From assembly GCA_044507695.1 (NCBI GenBank), contig JBIQJD010000001.1:62001-126000 (forward strand): a stretch of 64,000 nucleotides of DNA, written 5' to 3'. Positions 1-8,351 of the stretch are shown here, piece by piece; positions within the stretch are counted from its first letter, which is position 1; every line of letters begins with the position of its first letter. A program made the translations under genes and the position numbers. Source of the DNA: JBIQJD01 sp044507695. GTDB lineage: Bacteria > Bacteroidota > Ignavibacteria > Ignavibacteriales > Ignavibacteriaceae. The notes under the pieces were generated by a model that worked only from the letters and a program-made list of their open reading frames with translations, did no database searches and was not told where the DNA came from.

Positions 1-159
1 TTATCAATCAAAGCAGTTAATGCTGCGGCACAACTTTCTGCAAATGAAGGACAGAATTATGAAGCTGCACTTTTTGGAATTTGCTGCGGTACGGAGGATT
101 TTAAAGAAGGCACAGGCGCTTTTCTTGAAAAGAGAAAGCCTGAATTTTCCGGTAAATAA
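1..159 (+). CDS. Enoyl-CoA hydratase/crotonase family protein, C-terminal fragment
   Basis: Partial gene entering from the left edge; only the last 52 residues and the stop codon are present. The frame reads a typical crotonase C-terminus: the stretch FGICCGTEDFKEGTGAFLEK is the usual end, where a helix is followed by the conserved D-x-x-E-G-x-x-A-F-L-E-K-R motif. Family members hydrate trans-2-enoyl-CoA or catalyse related acyl-CoA reactions in fatty-acid or butyrate metabolism. The catalytic glutamates lie outside the window, so the exact reaction cannot be told. The next gene starts 14 nt downstream on the same strand. Confidence 0.75.
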   Translation, partial: LSIKAVNAAAQLSANEGQNYEAALFGICCGTEDFKEGTGAFLEKRKPEFSGK

Positions 160-173
160 CTTTTTTCTCCACA

Positions 174-1175
174 ATGAAATTTTCTTTTAATCCAAAAAAA
201 ATAATAGCTGTACTCTTTGGTACAGCTTTATTTTTACTGCTCCTCAACGTTGCTGCAAATAAAATATTTCCGGATAAAAAGATTGCGGAATATGAAACAC
301 CTGCTGAGAAGATTGACAGTACATTTCATTCAGCACTGAGCAATCTTGGTTTTGATTCTGCATGGATAAAGAAGAAAAAAATTTCCCGCTCACATCATGA
401 TTCACTTTATGCTCATTACATAGTTGACGTTCCTGCAGACCTTCCCATAGCAATTGTGTTGAAAGAATTGTTTAATAGTTATGATACTAACAGTGTGAGC
501 ATATCTTCCCGGGAATCGGAAATTGGCGGAAAGACGATTGCCGATATTTACTCCGGCGGCAATGTTAAGTTAATTTCTGAACTAAGATATAATCATGAGA
601 TAGAAAGAAAAGCCGGCACCGCAGCTTTCCTGATTGAAGATTTTGAAGAACTTGATGAACATGATGATTCACTTCTGCTTTATTCACCGGAGTCTTTTGC
701 AATTATTTTTACACCTTCAAACAGTGCAGCAAAAAATGCAAAGCGCGCAGTTGAAATGAGAAAAGAATATGTGGTTGAATTGAATGATGAAATTACTGAA
801 CTGGATTTTAAATTGAGTCCTTCATATTCCGAGAAAAGGCTTAAACTTTCAATCAGATCAATATTAGGAGCGTTTGGCAAAGCAATATTTATTTTGATTG
901 ATGAAAAATCAAATTTATATAATTCATCAGCATATCAATTAATAAAATCAGAATTTGAAAAAAGAAAAATTAAGATTTTTCCGCGCAGCACTTTTTATTT
1001 AATAACTGGTGAAGATGCAAATCAATCAGCAGAAAAATTTTTGAAAGGTATTAAACATAAGGAAAGCAGGGCAGCAGTTATTTCGGCTTCAAATTACATG
1101 GAGATAAAGGATGTGATAAGAAATTTCAGGAAAGTTGGATATAAATTTATAAATCCTTCGAATGTAATTTTATAG
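174..1175 (+). CDS. Membrane-anchored protein, possible divergent polysaccharide deacetylase
   Basis: A 333-aa protein with a short basic N-terminus and one hydrophobic segment (about residues 9-28), so probably anchored in the inner membrane with a periplasmic body. From about residue 150 the pattern (AFLIEDFEE, then SFAIIFTP, then a helix and EYVVEL) resembles the divergent polysaccharide deacetylase (YibQ/DUF610) fold, in which the first strand reads IIIDDFG and the second FAILP. The usual metal-binding aspartates and histidines are poorly kept, so if the relationship is real the protein may be catalytically degenerate. It follows the crotonase gene by 14 nt and converges with the M16 gene, overlapping its 3' end by 6 nt. 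The gene itself is well supported; the family assignment is an inference. Confidence 0.55.
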   Translation: MKFSFNPKKIIAVLFGTALFLLLLNVAANKIFPDKKIAEYETPAEKIDSTFHSALSNLGFDSAWIKKKKISRSHHDSLYAHYIVDVPADLPIAIVLKELFNSYDTNSVSISSRESEIGGKTIADIYSGGNVKLISELRYNHEIERKAGTAAFLIEDFEELDEHDDSLLLYSPESFAIIFTPSNSAAKNAKRAVEMRKEYVVELNDEITELDFKLSPSYSEKRLKLSIRSILGAFGKAIFILIDEKSNLYNSSAYQLIKSEFEKRKIKIFPRSTFYLITGEDANQSAEKFLKGIKHKESRAAVISASNYMEIKDVIRNFRKVGYKFINPSNVIL

Positions 1176-2525
1176 CACGGGAATTTTCATCTCAACAATT
1201 TCCCTTCCAAAATTTTTTAACTGAGGCAATACTTTCTTCTTATCACCAACAATAACAATCATTGCCTTATCAGGAAAAATATTATTAACTGCCGCAGCAT
1301 TTACATCATCAATAGTTACATGTTTTATATTATCAAGATAAGAATCAAAATAATTATCAGGTAAGGAATGAATGACAATTGCGGCAAGATTAGCAGCAAT
1401 CTGCCTGTTTGTTTCAAAATTTGAAGGGAATTTTCTGATTATTGAAGATTGTGCAAATGCAAGTTCTTCAAACATAACACCGTGTCTTATTCTTTCAAGT
1501 TCCTGCAAAAGTTCTCTTACCGCACTTCCGGTATTTTCAACCCCAACAGAAGTTGATGTATAAAAGTAAGCAGCATCCTTGTAATAACTGAAGCGGGAGA
1601 AAGCACCATAGGTATAACCTTTATCTTCACGCAAATTTAAATTAATTCTGCTGGAGAATTGCCCGCCGAGAATTGTGTTTAAAATATTTTTATGAAAATA
1701 ATCCGGTGACTTTCGTATTGAAGATAAATGCCCGATTCTTATCTCACTCTGCACAGCATTTTCTTTATGCACGAGAAGAATTCTTTTTTCATCCGGAGGC
1801 GGATTAAAAGAAATTACCTCCTTATCAGGTTCTGTTCTCCATTCAGCAAGATGATGATTCAGTTTTTCTTTTACTTCAGATTCATTGGAATCTCCCACAA
1901 CGATCATTACAGAATTAAGCGGAGAAATATATTTGAAGTAAAAATCTTTCAGTTCGTTGCTGCCGGAGATATTTTCAATATTATTTTTGCTGCCAATAAC
2001 CGGGTAAGCATACGGATTGTTTTCACCGAATAAATTGTGTTCAAAAGTTATATCAGCAATCTCGTCAGGATCATCATTCAACTGGAGTATTCTTGTTAAA
2101 ATTTTTCTTTTCTCACGCAGGAAATCATCTTCATCGAAATGCGGAGAGATAATAATTTTTGCAAACAGTTCAAGAGATTTATCAACATTTTCCTTTAATG
2201 TTCTTAGTGAAATAAAAATATTATCATTGCTGCTGCTTACATCCATGTTTGAACCGAGCAGTTCAATCTCTTCATTCAATTCAAGCGCTGATAAACCTCC
2301 GGCACCTTCATCAATCATCATTGAAAAAAGATTAACTAAACCTTTTTTATCAGCAGGATCATATTTGCTTCCGGCATCAATTATAAGATTGAAACGCAGA
2401 ATGGGCAGATTATTCCTTCTTACAAAAAGAACAGGCAGTCCGTTATCAAGTTTTAATTTTTTTATTTCCGGAAGACTGAAATTAATTTCATCACCTGCCG
2501 GCGGCTTAATTGAACGATGCAGCAT
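1170..2525 (-). CDS. M16 (insulinase/pitrilysin) family peptidase, inactive-type subunit
   Basis: A 451-aa M16 protein with two alpha/beta halves. The N-terminal half has the family pattern LDNGLPVLFVRRNNLPI, but the zinc motif HxxEH is absent: the aligned place reads NLFSMMIDEG. Known two-subunit M16 enzymes pair one chain carrying HxxEH with one catalytically dead chain that supplies the second half of the substrate chamber. This gene lies 4 nt downstream of an M16 gene that does carry HLFEH (stop at 2530-2532), so the two are very probably co-translated and form such a heterodimer. The C-terminal half keeps the conserved R-x-D-x-G-Y-T-Y substrate-binding motif (LREDKGYTYGAFS). No signal peptide is visible, so a cytoplasmic location is likely. 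Confidence 0.85.
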   Translation of the reverse strand: MLHRSIKPPAGDEINFSLPEIKKLKLDNGLPVLFVRRNNLPILRFNLIIDAGSKYDPADKKGLVNLFSMMIDEGAGGLSALELNEEIELLGSNMDVSSSNDNIFISLRTLKENVDKSLELFAKIIISPHFDEDDFLREKRKILTRILQLNDDPDEIADITFEHNLFGENNPYAYPVIGSKNNIENISGSNELKDFYFKYISPLNSVMIVVGDSNESEVKEKLNHHLAEWRTEPDKEVISFNPPPDEKRILLVHKENAVQSEIRIGHLSSIRKSPDYFHKNILNTILGGQFSSRINLNLREDKGYTYGAFSRFSYYKDAAYFYTSTSVGVENTGSAVRELLQELERIRHGVMFEELAFAQSSIIRKFPSNFETNRQIAANLAAIVIHSLPDNYFDSYLDNIKHVTIDDVNAAAVNNIFPDKAMIVIVGDKKKVLPQLKNFGREIVEMKIPVL

Positions 2526-2529
2526 AATT

Positions 2530-3798
2530 TTATTTGTTTGGTATAATTCTTAAATCAACATGATTCTGCTGAAGATATTTTTCCGCAGCAGATTTTATAT
2601 CTTCTCCTGATACTGATTCATATCTTTCCAGATCCCTGTTGAATGAGTTTGGCTCGCCGAGAAAAAAATTATAGAAGTTTAATTGATCGGCAAGATTATC
2701 AACATTCTGCATTGAATAAATGAATGATGATTTGATTCCGTTTTTTGATCGTAATAATTCACGCTCACCAATTCCATTCTTTGTTATATTATCCAGTTCC
2801 TTCATCAGTTCTGATTTGATTTTATCAAGGTTCACACCCGGTTTAGCAGTTGCAATAATCATGAAGTGACCGGCATATTTGCCGGAGTACTGATAAGCAG
2901 TAACATCCTGCGCAATTTCTTTTTCGTACACAAGTGATTTATAAAGCCGGGAGTTTTTTGATCCCGATAAAATATCAGCAAGAATATCGAGTGAAGCATC
3001 AAAAGGGCTGAAAGCTTTGCCGGTTCTCCAAGCAAGGTAAATTCTTTCAAGCTGAACAGACTCTTTGTGAACAATCTGTTTATTAGTTTCAAGCGGAGTT
3101 AAATCTTTTACCTTTGTTATAAGTGATTGTCCACCGGGAATATCAGAGAAATACTTTTCAATTAATTCTTTTGTTTTTATTGAATCTATATCTCCGGCAG
3201 CAACCAATGAAGCGTTGGAAGGAGAATAATATTTTTTGAAAAAGCTGTTTATATCTTCAAGTGTGAAGCTTGAAATGTCATCCAAAAATCCTATGGTTGG
3301 CCAACTGTAAGGATGATTTTCAGGATATACATTACAAATCAATTTTTCCCACGCTAATCCGTACGGCTGATTATCATATCTCTCAAGCCGTTCATTCTTA
3401 ACCACATCAATCTGGTTATCAAGTTTTTCCTGTGTCATTGCAGGGAGGAGAAATCCCATTCTATCAGATTCGAGCCAGAAAATTAATTCAAGAAAATTAG
3501 AAGGAATTTTTTCGTAATAATTTGTGCGGTCAAAATTTGTTGATCCATTTAGTGAGCCTCCTGCTTCCTGAATGTACCTAAAGTGCATTTCTTTGGCTAC
3601 ATTCTGTGAGCCCTGGAACATCATGTGTTCAAACAGATGTGCAATTCCGGTTTTGCCTTTATGTTCATTTGCCGAACCAACTTTGTACCAGATATTAACT
3701 GCGGCAATTGGCAGGCTGTTATTTTTATAAAGTATTACGTCAAGTCCGTTTTTTAATTTGTATTGTTCGTATTCAATATCCAGTAAATTCATCAGCAT
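2530..3798 (-). CDS. M16 family zinc metallopeptidase, active subunit
   Basis: A 422-aa M16 peptidase. The inverted zinc motif HLFEH lies at residues 54-58 and the third ligand Glu at about 136 in VVKNERLER, so this chain should be catalytic. Family members degrade peptides or process protein precursors. The start is uncertain by two codons (MLM; the ATG at 3792 is equally possible) and no convincing Shine-Dalgarno sequence is seen. It is the first gene of a pair with the inactive-type M16 chain 4 nt downstream. A strong hairpin between this gene and lepB suggests that the pair is transcribed separately from gatB-lepB. Confidence 0.9.
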   Translation of the reverse strand: MLMNLLDIEYEQYKLKNGLDVILYKNNSLPIAAVNIWYKVGSANEHKGKTGIAHLFEHMMFQGSQNVAKEMHFRYIQEAGGSLNGSTNFDRTNYYEKIPSNFLELIFWLESDRMGFLLPAMTQEKLDNQIDVVKNERLERYDNQPYGLAWEKLICNVYPENHPYSWPTIGFLDDISSFTLEDINSFFKKYYSPSNASLVAAGDIDSIKTKELIEKYFSDIPGGQSLITKVKDLTPLETNKQIVHKESVQLERIYLAWRTGKAFSPFDASLDILADILSGSKNSRLYKSLVYEKEIAQDVTAYQYSGKYAGHFMIIATAKPGVNLDKIKSELMKELDNITKNGIGERELLRSKNGIKSSFIYSMQNVDNLADQLNFYNFFLGEPNSFNRDLERYESVSGEDIKSAAEKYLQQNHVDLRIIPNK

Positions 3799-3813
3799 TC
3801 TAAATTAAAATGA

Positions 3814-3839
3814 AAAACGGGAACTGACATTCCCGTTTT
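3814..3839 (-). terminator. Intrinsic terminator downstream of lepB
   Basis: Ten-base-pair perfect stem (AAAACGGGAA at 3814-3823 with TTCCCGTTTT at 3830-3839) and a 6-nt loop. Read leftward, the transcript continues TTTTTCATTTTAATTTA, a U-rich tail. It sits between the lepB stop (3896) and the M16 start (3798), so it should end the gatB-lepB transcript. Confidence 0.8.
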
Positions 3840-3895
3840 GAAGATAAAAATTATTATTAAAAGTTCCAGTTTACTTGGTCAATCCTTCAAAAAAA

Positions 3896-4831
3896 TTAAT
3901 GAAGGAGTTTTAACACTCTGTCTAATCTTATTGAACCTATCAATCTGAAAATATCTGAAAAAGGAATATCACGATCCCATGAAAACAAAGTTATGAAAGC
4001 CTGTCCAACAATCAGATCCCGCGGCACAAAACCCCAGTAGCGGCTGTCAAGACTATCATCCCGGTTATCGCCCATCATAAAGTAATAATCTTTTTTAAAT
4101 GTATAACTTGTAACCGGCTTTCCTTCAATTGTAACAGTATTACCTGAAGTTCCAACTACTTCTCTTCCATACTCGCGGTTAATAGTTGTTCTCCATTGAG
4201 CAACATTAGCAACCGTTAAATTAATTTTAGATCCCTTTTTAGGAACAATTAATGGTCCGTAATTATCTTCATTCCACGGCATACCCACAGGAAAGATACG
4301 CGGCTCAACAATGCCGTAAGGACGCGGATACGGATTTGCATATTTAATATGTTCGGGAATATCAAACGGTTTTCCGTTAACATAAATACGTTTATCAACT
4401 ATTAAGATTGTATCACCGGGTTCGCCAATGCATCTTTTTACGTAGTTAACACCAAGTTCCGATGCTCTTAACTGATCCCTGTCCCCGGGATATTCAAAAA
4501 CAACAATGTCTCCTTTTTCAGGTTCCTTTAACGCAGGAAGCGTGAAATAGGGGAGTTCAATTTCTGTAAACGGAATATACTTGGGAGAGGATGAACCGTA
4601 AATAAATTTATTTACCAGAACAAAATCACCAACGAGAATTGTATCTTCCATTGAGCCGGTTGGTATACGCGTATTTTGAATTACAAATGTAATTATGAAG
4701 AATGCTGCAATTGCAGCAAACAGCAGGGATTCAAAAAACTCTTTTGTTTTCTCTTTTGGTGTTTTTACCCGGTTTAATTCTTCTTCGGTTTTAATTCCGA
4801 AGAATCTTCTTACTGCATCTTTAAATGCCAA
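3896..4831 (-). CDS. lepB: Signal peptidase I
   Basis: A 311-aa type I signal peptidase, which cleaves signal peptides from exported proteins at the outer face of the inner membrane by a Ser/Lys dyad. One transmembrane helix is at about residues 34-52, followed by box B (RIPTGSMEDTI, catalytic Ser60), box D (YVKRCIGEPGD, catalytic Lys132) and box E (MMGDNRDDSLDSRYWGFV). Between boxes D and E is a long insert (about residues 145-245), as in other Bacteroidota/Chlorobi enzymes. It lies 31 nt downstream of gatB on the same strand and is followed by an intrinsic terminator. Confidence 0.95.
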   Translation of the reverse strand: MAFKDAVRRFFGIKTEEELNRVKTPKEKTKEFFESLLFAAIAAFFIITFVIQNTRIPTGSMEDTILVGDFVLVNKFIYGSSSPKYIPFTEIELPYFTLPALKEPEKGDIVVFEYPGDRDQLRASELGVNYVKRCIGEPGDTILIVDKRIYVNGKPFDIPEHIKYANPYPRPYGIVEPRIFPVGMPWNEDNYGPLIVPKKGSKINLTVANVAQWRTTINREYGREVVGTSGNTVTIEGKPVTSYTFKKDYYFMMGDNRDDSLDSRYWGFVPRDLIVGQAFITLFSWDRDIPFSDIFRLIGSIRLDRVLKLLH

Positions 4832-4862
4832 TTATTACTCCGTTAAACTATTGTTATCATTT

Positions 4863-6314
4863 TTAATTTTCCTGCTTAAGCAGATCAAGTTTATTTCTTA
4901 AAAGTTCATTTACAATTTTAGGGTTTGCTCTGCCTTTTGATTCCCGCATGACCTGTCCAACAAAAAATCCAAACACTTTCTCTTTTCCCTCAATATATTC
5001 CTGTACTTCTGCCGGTTTTGATTGAAGGATATCCGAAATAATTTTTTCAATTTCTGAAGTATCGGAAATCTGGACAAGATTTTTTTCTTTGACGATTTCT
5101 TCAGGTGTTTTGTTCTCTTTAAGCATTTCGGCAAAAACTTCTTTTGCTATTTTTCCGCTGATAGTTCCTTTGCTGATCAGATTTATCAGGCTGCCGAGAT
5201 TTTCCGGCGAGACAGGGAAATCATTTATTTCAATTTTAGATTCATTAAGAACTTTGAGAACATCAACCATAACCCAGTTGCTGGCAGATTTATAATCTTC
5301 TGTAACAGAAACAACTTTCTCATAGTAATCTGCTAAGGCGCGTGATTGAGTCAGAACCTCTGCATCATAAGCAGGAAGTTCGTATTCAGAAATAAATCTG
5401 TTCTCACGCTGATCAGGAAGTTCGGGCATTGCGGATGCAATTTCATTTTTCCATTCATCACTAACTACTACAGGTAAAAGATCCGGCTCAGGGAAATACC
5501 TGTAATCGTGTGCTTCCTCTTTACTGCGCATATTTCTTACTTCAGCCTTATCCGGATCCCACAATAAAGTTTCCTGAACAATTCTTCCGCCGTCTTCAAG
5601 AATATCAATTTGTCTTTCAATTTCGTAATTGATAGCACGTTCAACGTTCCTGAATGAGTTCATGTTTTTTACTTCTGTCTTCGTGCCGAATTTAGTTTCA
5701 CCTTTCAGCCGTACGGAAATATTAGCATCACATCTAAGAGAACCTTCTTCCATATTTCCATCACAGATATTAAGGTAGCGCACTATCTGTCTTATTTTCT
5801 GAAGATAAAGAGAAGCTTCCTGTGCTGTTCTGATATCCGGTTCACTTACTATTTCCATCAGAGGAATACCGCACCTGTTCACATCAATACTTGTTTCATA
5901 GCCGTAATCATGAATCGATTTACCGGCATCTTCTTCCATGTGGATCCTTGTAATTCCGATTTTTTTTTGTGAATTATTAGGCAGAGTTATTGCAACAAAA
6001 CCGTGCTCGCAAATAGGTTCTTCATATTGGGATATCTGATAACCTTTTGGCAGATCGGGATAAAAATAATTCTTTCTTGCAAAAATTGATCTTTCATTTA
6101 TCCTGCAGTTTGTTGCAAGCCCCATAAGAACCGTGTATTCAACTACTTTTTTATTCAGAACCGGCAGAACTCCCGGATGACCAAGGCAGATTGGGCAAAC
6201 ATTTGTATTTGGTGCATTGCCAAATTTAGTTGAACATCCGCAGAAAATTTTAGATTCGGTGAGAAGCTGTGCATGAACTTCAAGGCCAATAACTGCTTCG
6301 TATTTATCGTTCAT
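4863..6314 (-). CDS. gatB: Aspartyl/glutamyl-tRNA(Asn/Gln) amidotransferase subunit B
   Basis: A 483-aa GatB. It is the kinase/transamidation subunit of GatCAB, which converts mischarged Glu-tRNA(Gln) or Asp-tRNA(Asn) to the amidated form. The N-terminus VIGLEVHAQL and the zinc-binding set CGC...CPIC (about residues 25-43) are diagnostic, as are the GIPLMEIVSEPD and KTEVKNMNSFR blocks. The C-terminal YqeY-like tail domain is complete (ends about RANPKIVNELLR). gatA and gatC are not adjacent, so the subunits are encoded apart. It is transcribed divergently from the DASS transporter across a 197-nt AT-rich gap that must hold both promoters. Confidence 0.97.
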   Translation of the reverse strand: MNDKYEAVIGLEVHAQLLTESKIFCGCSTKFGNAPNTNVCPICLGHPGVLPVLNKKVVEYTVLMGLATNCRINERSIFARKNYFYPDLPKGYQISQYEEPICEHGFVAITLPNNSQKKIGITRIHMEEDAGKSIHDYGYETSIDVNRCGIPLMEIVSEPDIRTAQEASLYLQKIRQIVRYLNICDGNMEEGSLRCDANISVRLKGETKFGTKTEVKNMNSFRNVERAINYEIERQIDILEDGGRIVQETLLWDPDKAEVRNMRSKEEAHDYRYFPEPDLLPVVVSDEWKNEIASAMPELPDQRENRFISEYELPAYDAEVLTQSRALADYYEKVVSVTEDYKSASNWVMVDVLKVLNESKIEINDFPVSPENLGSLINLISKGTISGKIAKEVFAEMLKENKTPEEIVKEKNLVQISDTSEIEKIISDILQSKPAEVQEYIEGKEKVFGFFVGQVMRESKGRANPKIVNELLRNKLDLLKQEN

Positions 6315-6511
6315 AGTTCCATGTGATTTTGAAAATCAAATATAAAAAAGAAATCCTACATGTTGAAAGTGAATAAGAACTGTTTGATAATCATATTTCA
6401 TGATAAACATATTTAAATTGGGGGATTAAATATTATTTTAACAATCATTCAGAATATTTAAAATTTATTTTCTTAACTTCTGCCATTCATTTTTAACGAA
6501 CTACTTCTTTA

Positions 6512-8020
6512 ATGAATAAAATCCGAAAGATTGGCTTTTTAACTGGAATATTTTTGTTTATTATAATTCTATTCTTCATTGAAATAGATCCGGCAAATCC
6601 GCAGGTAACAAAGATGGCGGCAGTAGCAGCTTTAATGGCTGCATGGTGGGTTACTGAAGCTATTCCACTTGCTGCAACATCACTTGTGCCGTTATTGTTG
6701 TATCCGTTACTTGGATTGGCTGATGGTGAATCTATTGCAGGTTCATACATTAATTCAATAATATTTCTTTTCCTCGGCGGATTCCTGCTTGCAATTGCTA
6801 TGGAACAGAGCGGGCTTCATAAAAGAATTGCGTTAAAGATAATCACACTTTTCGGCGGAAGTCCAAATTCAATTATAATCGGCTTTATGTTCTCAACTGC
6901 TTTTATTTCAATGTGGATATCAAACACGGCAACTGCAGTTATGATGCTGCCTATCGGGCTTGCTATTATTCATAAATTAGAAGATGAATTCGGCATTGAA
7001 AAAACAAAAAATTTTTCTATTACACTAATGCTTGCACTGGCTTATGCATGCAGTATTGGCGGAATAGGAACGCTGATAGGCACACCACCAAATCTCGCTT
7101 TCATAAAAATTTATAAAATTCTTTTTCCTCAGGCACCGGAAATATCCTTCGGTGAATGGATGCTTCTCGCAATACCTGTATCATTAGCAGTTATGGTGGT
7201 TGCGGTTGTTCTGCTTACGAAAATCTATTTTAAACTTGACACTTCTTTGAAGATTGATAGAAATTTTATTCGGAATGAATACCTGAGCCTGGGCAGGATT
7301 TCAAGAGAAGAAAAATTTGTTGGAGCAATATTTTCATCCGCGGCATTACTTTGGATTTTCAGAGTTGACTTTAATCTTGGCTTTGCAACAATTCCCGGCT
7401 GGCAAAATATTTTTTCTGAGCCCGGAAATTTTAATGATGGAACCATAGCAATTGCAATGGCGCTGCTTTTATTTTTTATTCCTGCAAAAAATAAAGATGG
7501 CAGTAAGACAACAATTCTCGATACCAATTCAATTCAGAAAGTTCCCTGGGGAATAATTTTATTGTTCGGCGGCGGCTTTGCATTAGCAAAGGGATTTACG
7601 AGCAGCGGTTTATCTGAATTTATCGGTTCACGTTTTTCAGGTATGGCAGATGTTTCCCCTTTTATATTGGTTCTTTTAGTTGCACTTGCAGTAAATTTTT
7701 TAACAGAACTAACATCAAATACGGCAACAGCTCAAATGATTCTTCCCATTCTTGGTTCGGTTGCAGTATCAATCGGAATGAATCCCCTGCTGTTAATGAT
7801 GACAGCAACAATTTCTGTTTCGCTTGCATTTATGCTTCCGGTTGCTACTCCGCCTAACACAATAATTTTTGCCGGTGAGAGAATAAATATCTTTCATATG
7901 GTTAAAGCAGGAGTTGGATTAAATATAGCGAGTGCAATAATTACTACACTAATTGTTTATTTCATCGGTTCTTTTTTATTTGATTTGCAGCAGTTTCCGA
8001 TCTGGGCTGTAACAAAATAA
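6512..8020 (+). CDS. SLC13/DASS-family sodium-coupled anion (dicarboxylate) symporter
   Basis: A 502-aa inner-membrane transporter with about a dozen hydrophobic segments. Both inverted-repeat signature loops are present: SNTATAVMMLP (SNT at 137-139) and SNTATAQMILP (SNT at 402-404). These are the Na+ and carboxylate binding sites of the divalent anion:Na+ symporter family, and the C-terminal family motif MLPVATPPNTIIFA is present too. Succinate, malate, fumarate or citrate are the likely substrates, but sulfate cannot be excluded from sequence alone. It reads divergently from gatB and is followed 7 nt later by the DUF4286 gene. Confidence 0.9.
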   Translation: MNKIRKIGFLTGIFLFIIILFFIEIDPANPQVTKMAAVAALMAAWWVTEAIPLAATSLVPLLLYPLLGLADGESIAGSYINSIIFLFLGGFLLAIAMEQSGLHKRIALKIITLFGGSPNSIIIGFMFSTAFISMWISNTATAVMMLPIGLAIIHKLEDEFGIEKTKNFSITLMLALAYACSIGGIGTLIGTPPNLAFIKIYKILFPQAPEISFGEWMLLAIPVSLAVMVVAVVLLTKIYFKLDTSLKIDRNFIRNEYLSLGRISREEKFVGAIFSSAALLWIFRVDFNLGFATIPGWQNIFSEPGNFNDGTIAIAMALLLFFIPAKNKDGSKTTILDTNSIQKVPWGIILLFGGGFALAKGFTSSGLSEFIGSRFSGMADVSPFILVLLVALAVNFLTELTSNTATAQMILPILGSVAVSIGMNPLLLMMTATISVSLAFMLPVATPPNTIIFAGERINIFHMVKAGVGLNIASAIITTLIVYFIGSFLFDLQQFPIWAVTK

Positions 8021-8027
8021 ACATCAA

Positions 8028-8333
8028 ATGATATTATATATTGTAAACGTTACAATTGAAAAAAATATTCAGGAAGAATGGCTGAACTGGATGAGGAAAG
8101 TTCACATTCCAAATGTTTTAAAAACCGGCTACTTTACCGGCGCACAAATATTTAGCATGATTCTGCCGGCTAAAAGCGGTACAGAGATCAGCTTCTCAGT
8201 TCATTACGAAGCTGAATCCTATGAAAAATTTATGTCTTATACTGTTAAAGAATCAAAAAGACTTCAGAAAGAGCATACCGATAAGTTTAACGGCAAAATA
8301 AAGGCCGAACGTTTTGTAATGGAAAAATTATAA
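8028..8333 (+). CDS. DUF4286 family protein
   Basis: A 101-aa soluble protein with the DUF4286 pattern (start MILYIVNVTIE, then EWLNWMRKVHIPNVLKTG). It is a ferredoxin-like, dimeric alpha-beta barrel type domain of unknown function common in Bacteroidota and relatives. It lies 7 nt after the transporter gene and 18 nt before the aminopeptidase gene, so it is probably co-transcribed with both. No catalytic residues are recognisable. Confidence 0.8.
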   Translation: MILYIVNVTIEKNIQEEWLNWMRKVHIPNVLKTGYFTGAQIFSMILPAKSGTEISFSVHYEAESYEKFMSYTVKESKRLQKEHTDKFNGKIKAERFVMEKL

Positions 8334-8351
8334 TTCAAAAAAGGAGTTCTG

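Noticed and set aside
1728..2553. Two rightward ORFs opposite the M16 genes
   Set aside because: They are antisense to well-supported genes; Ser/Phe-rich translations with no domain.
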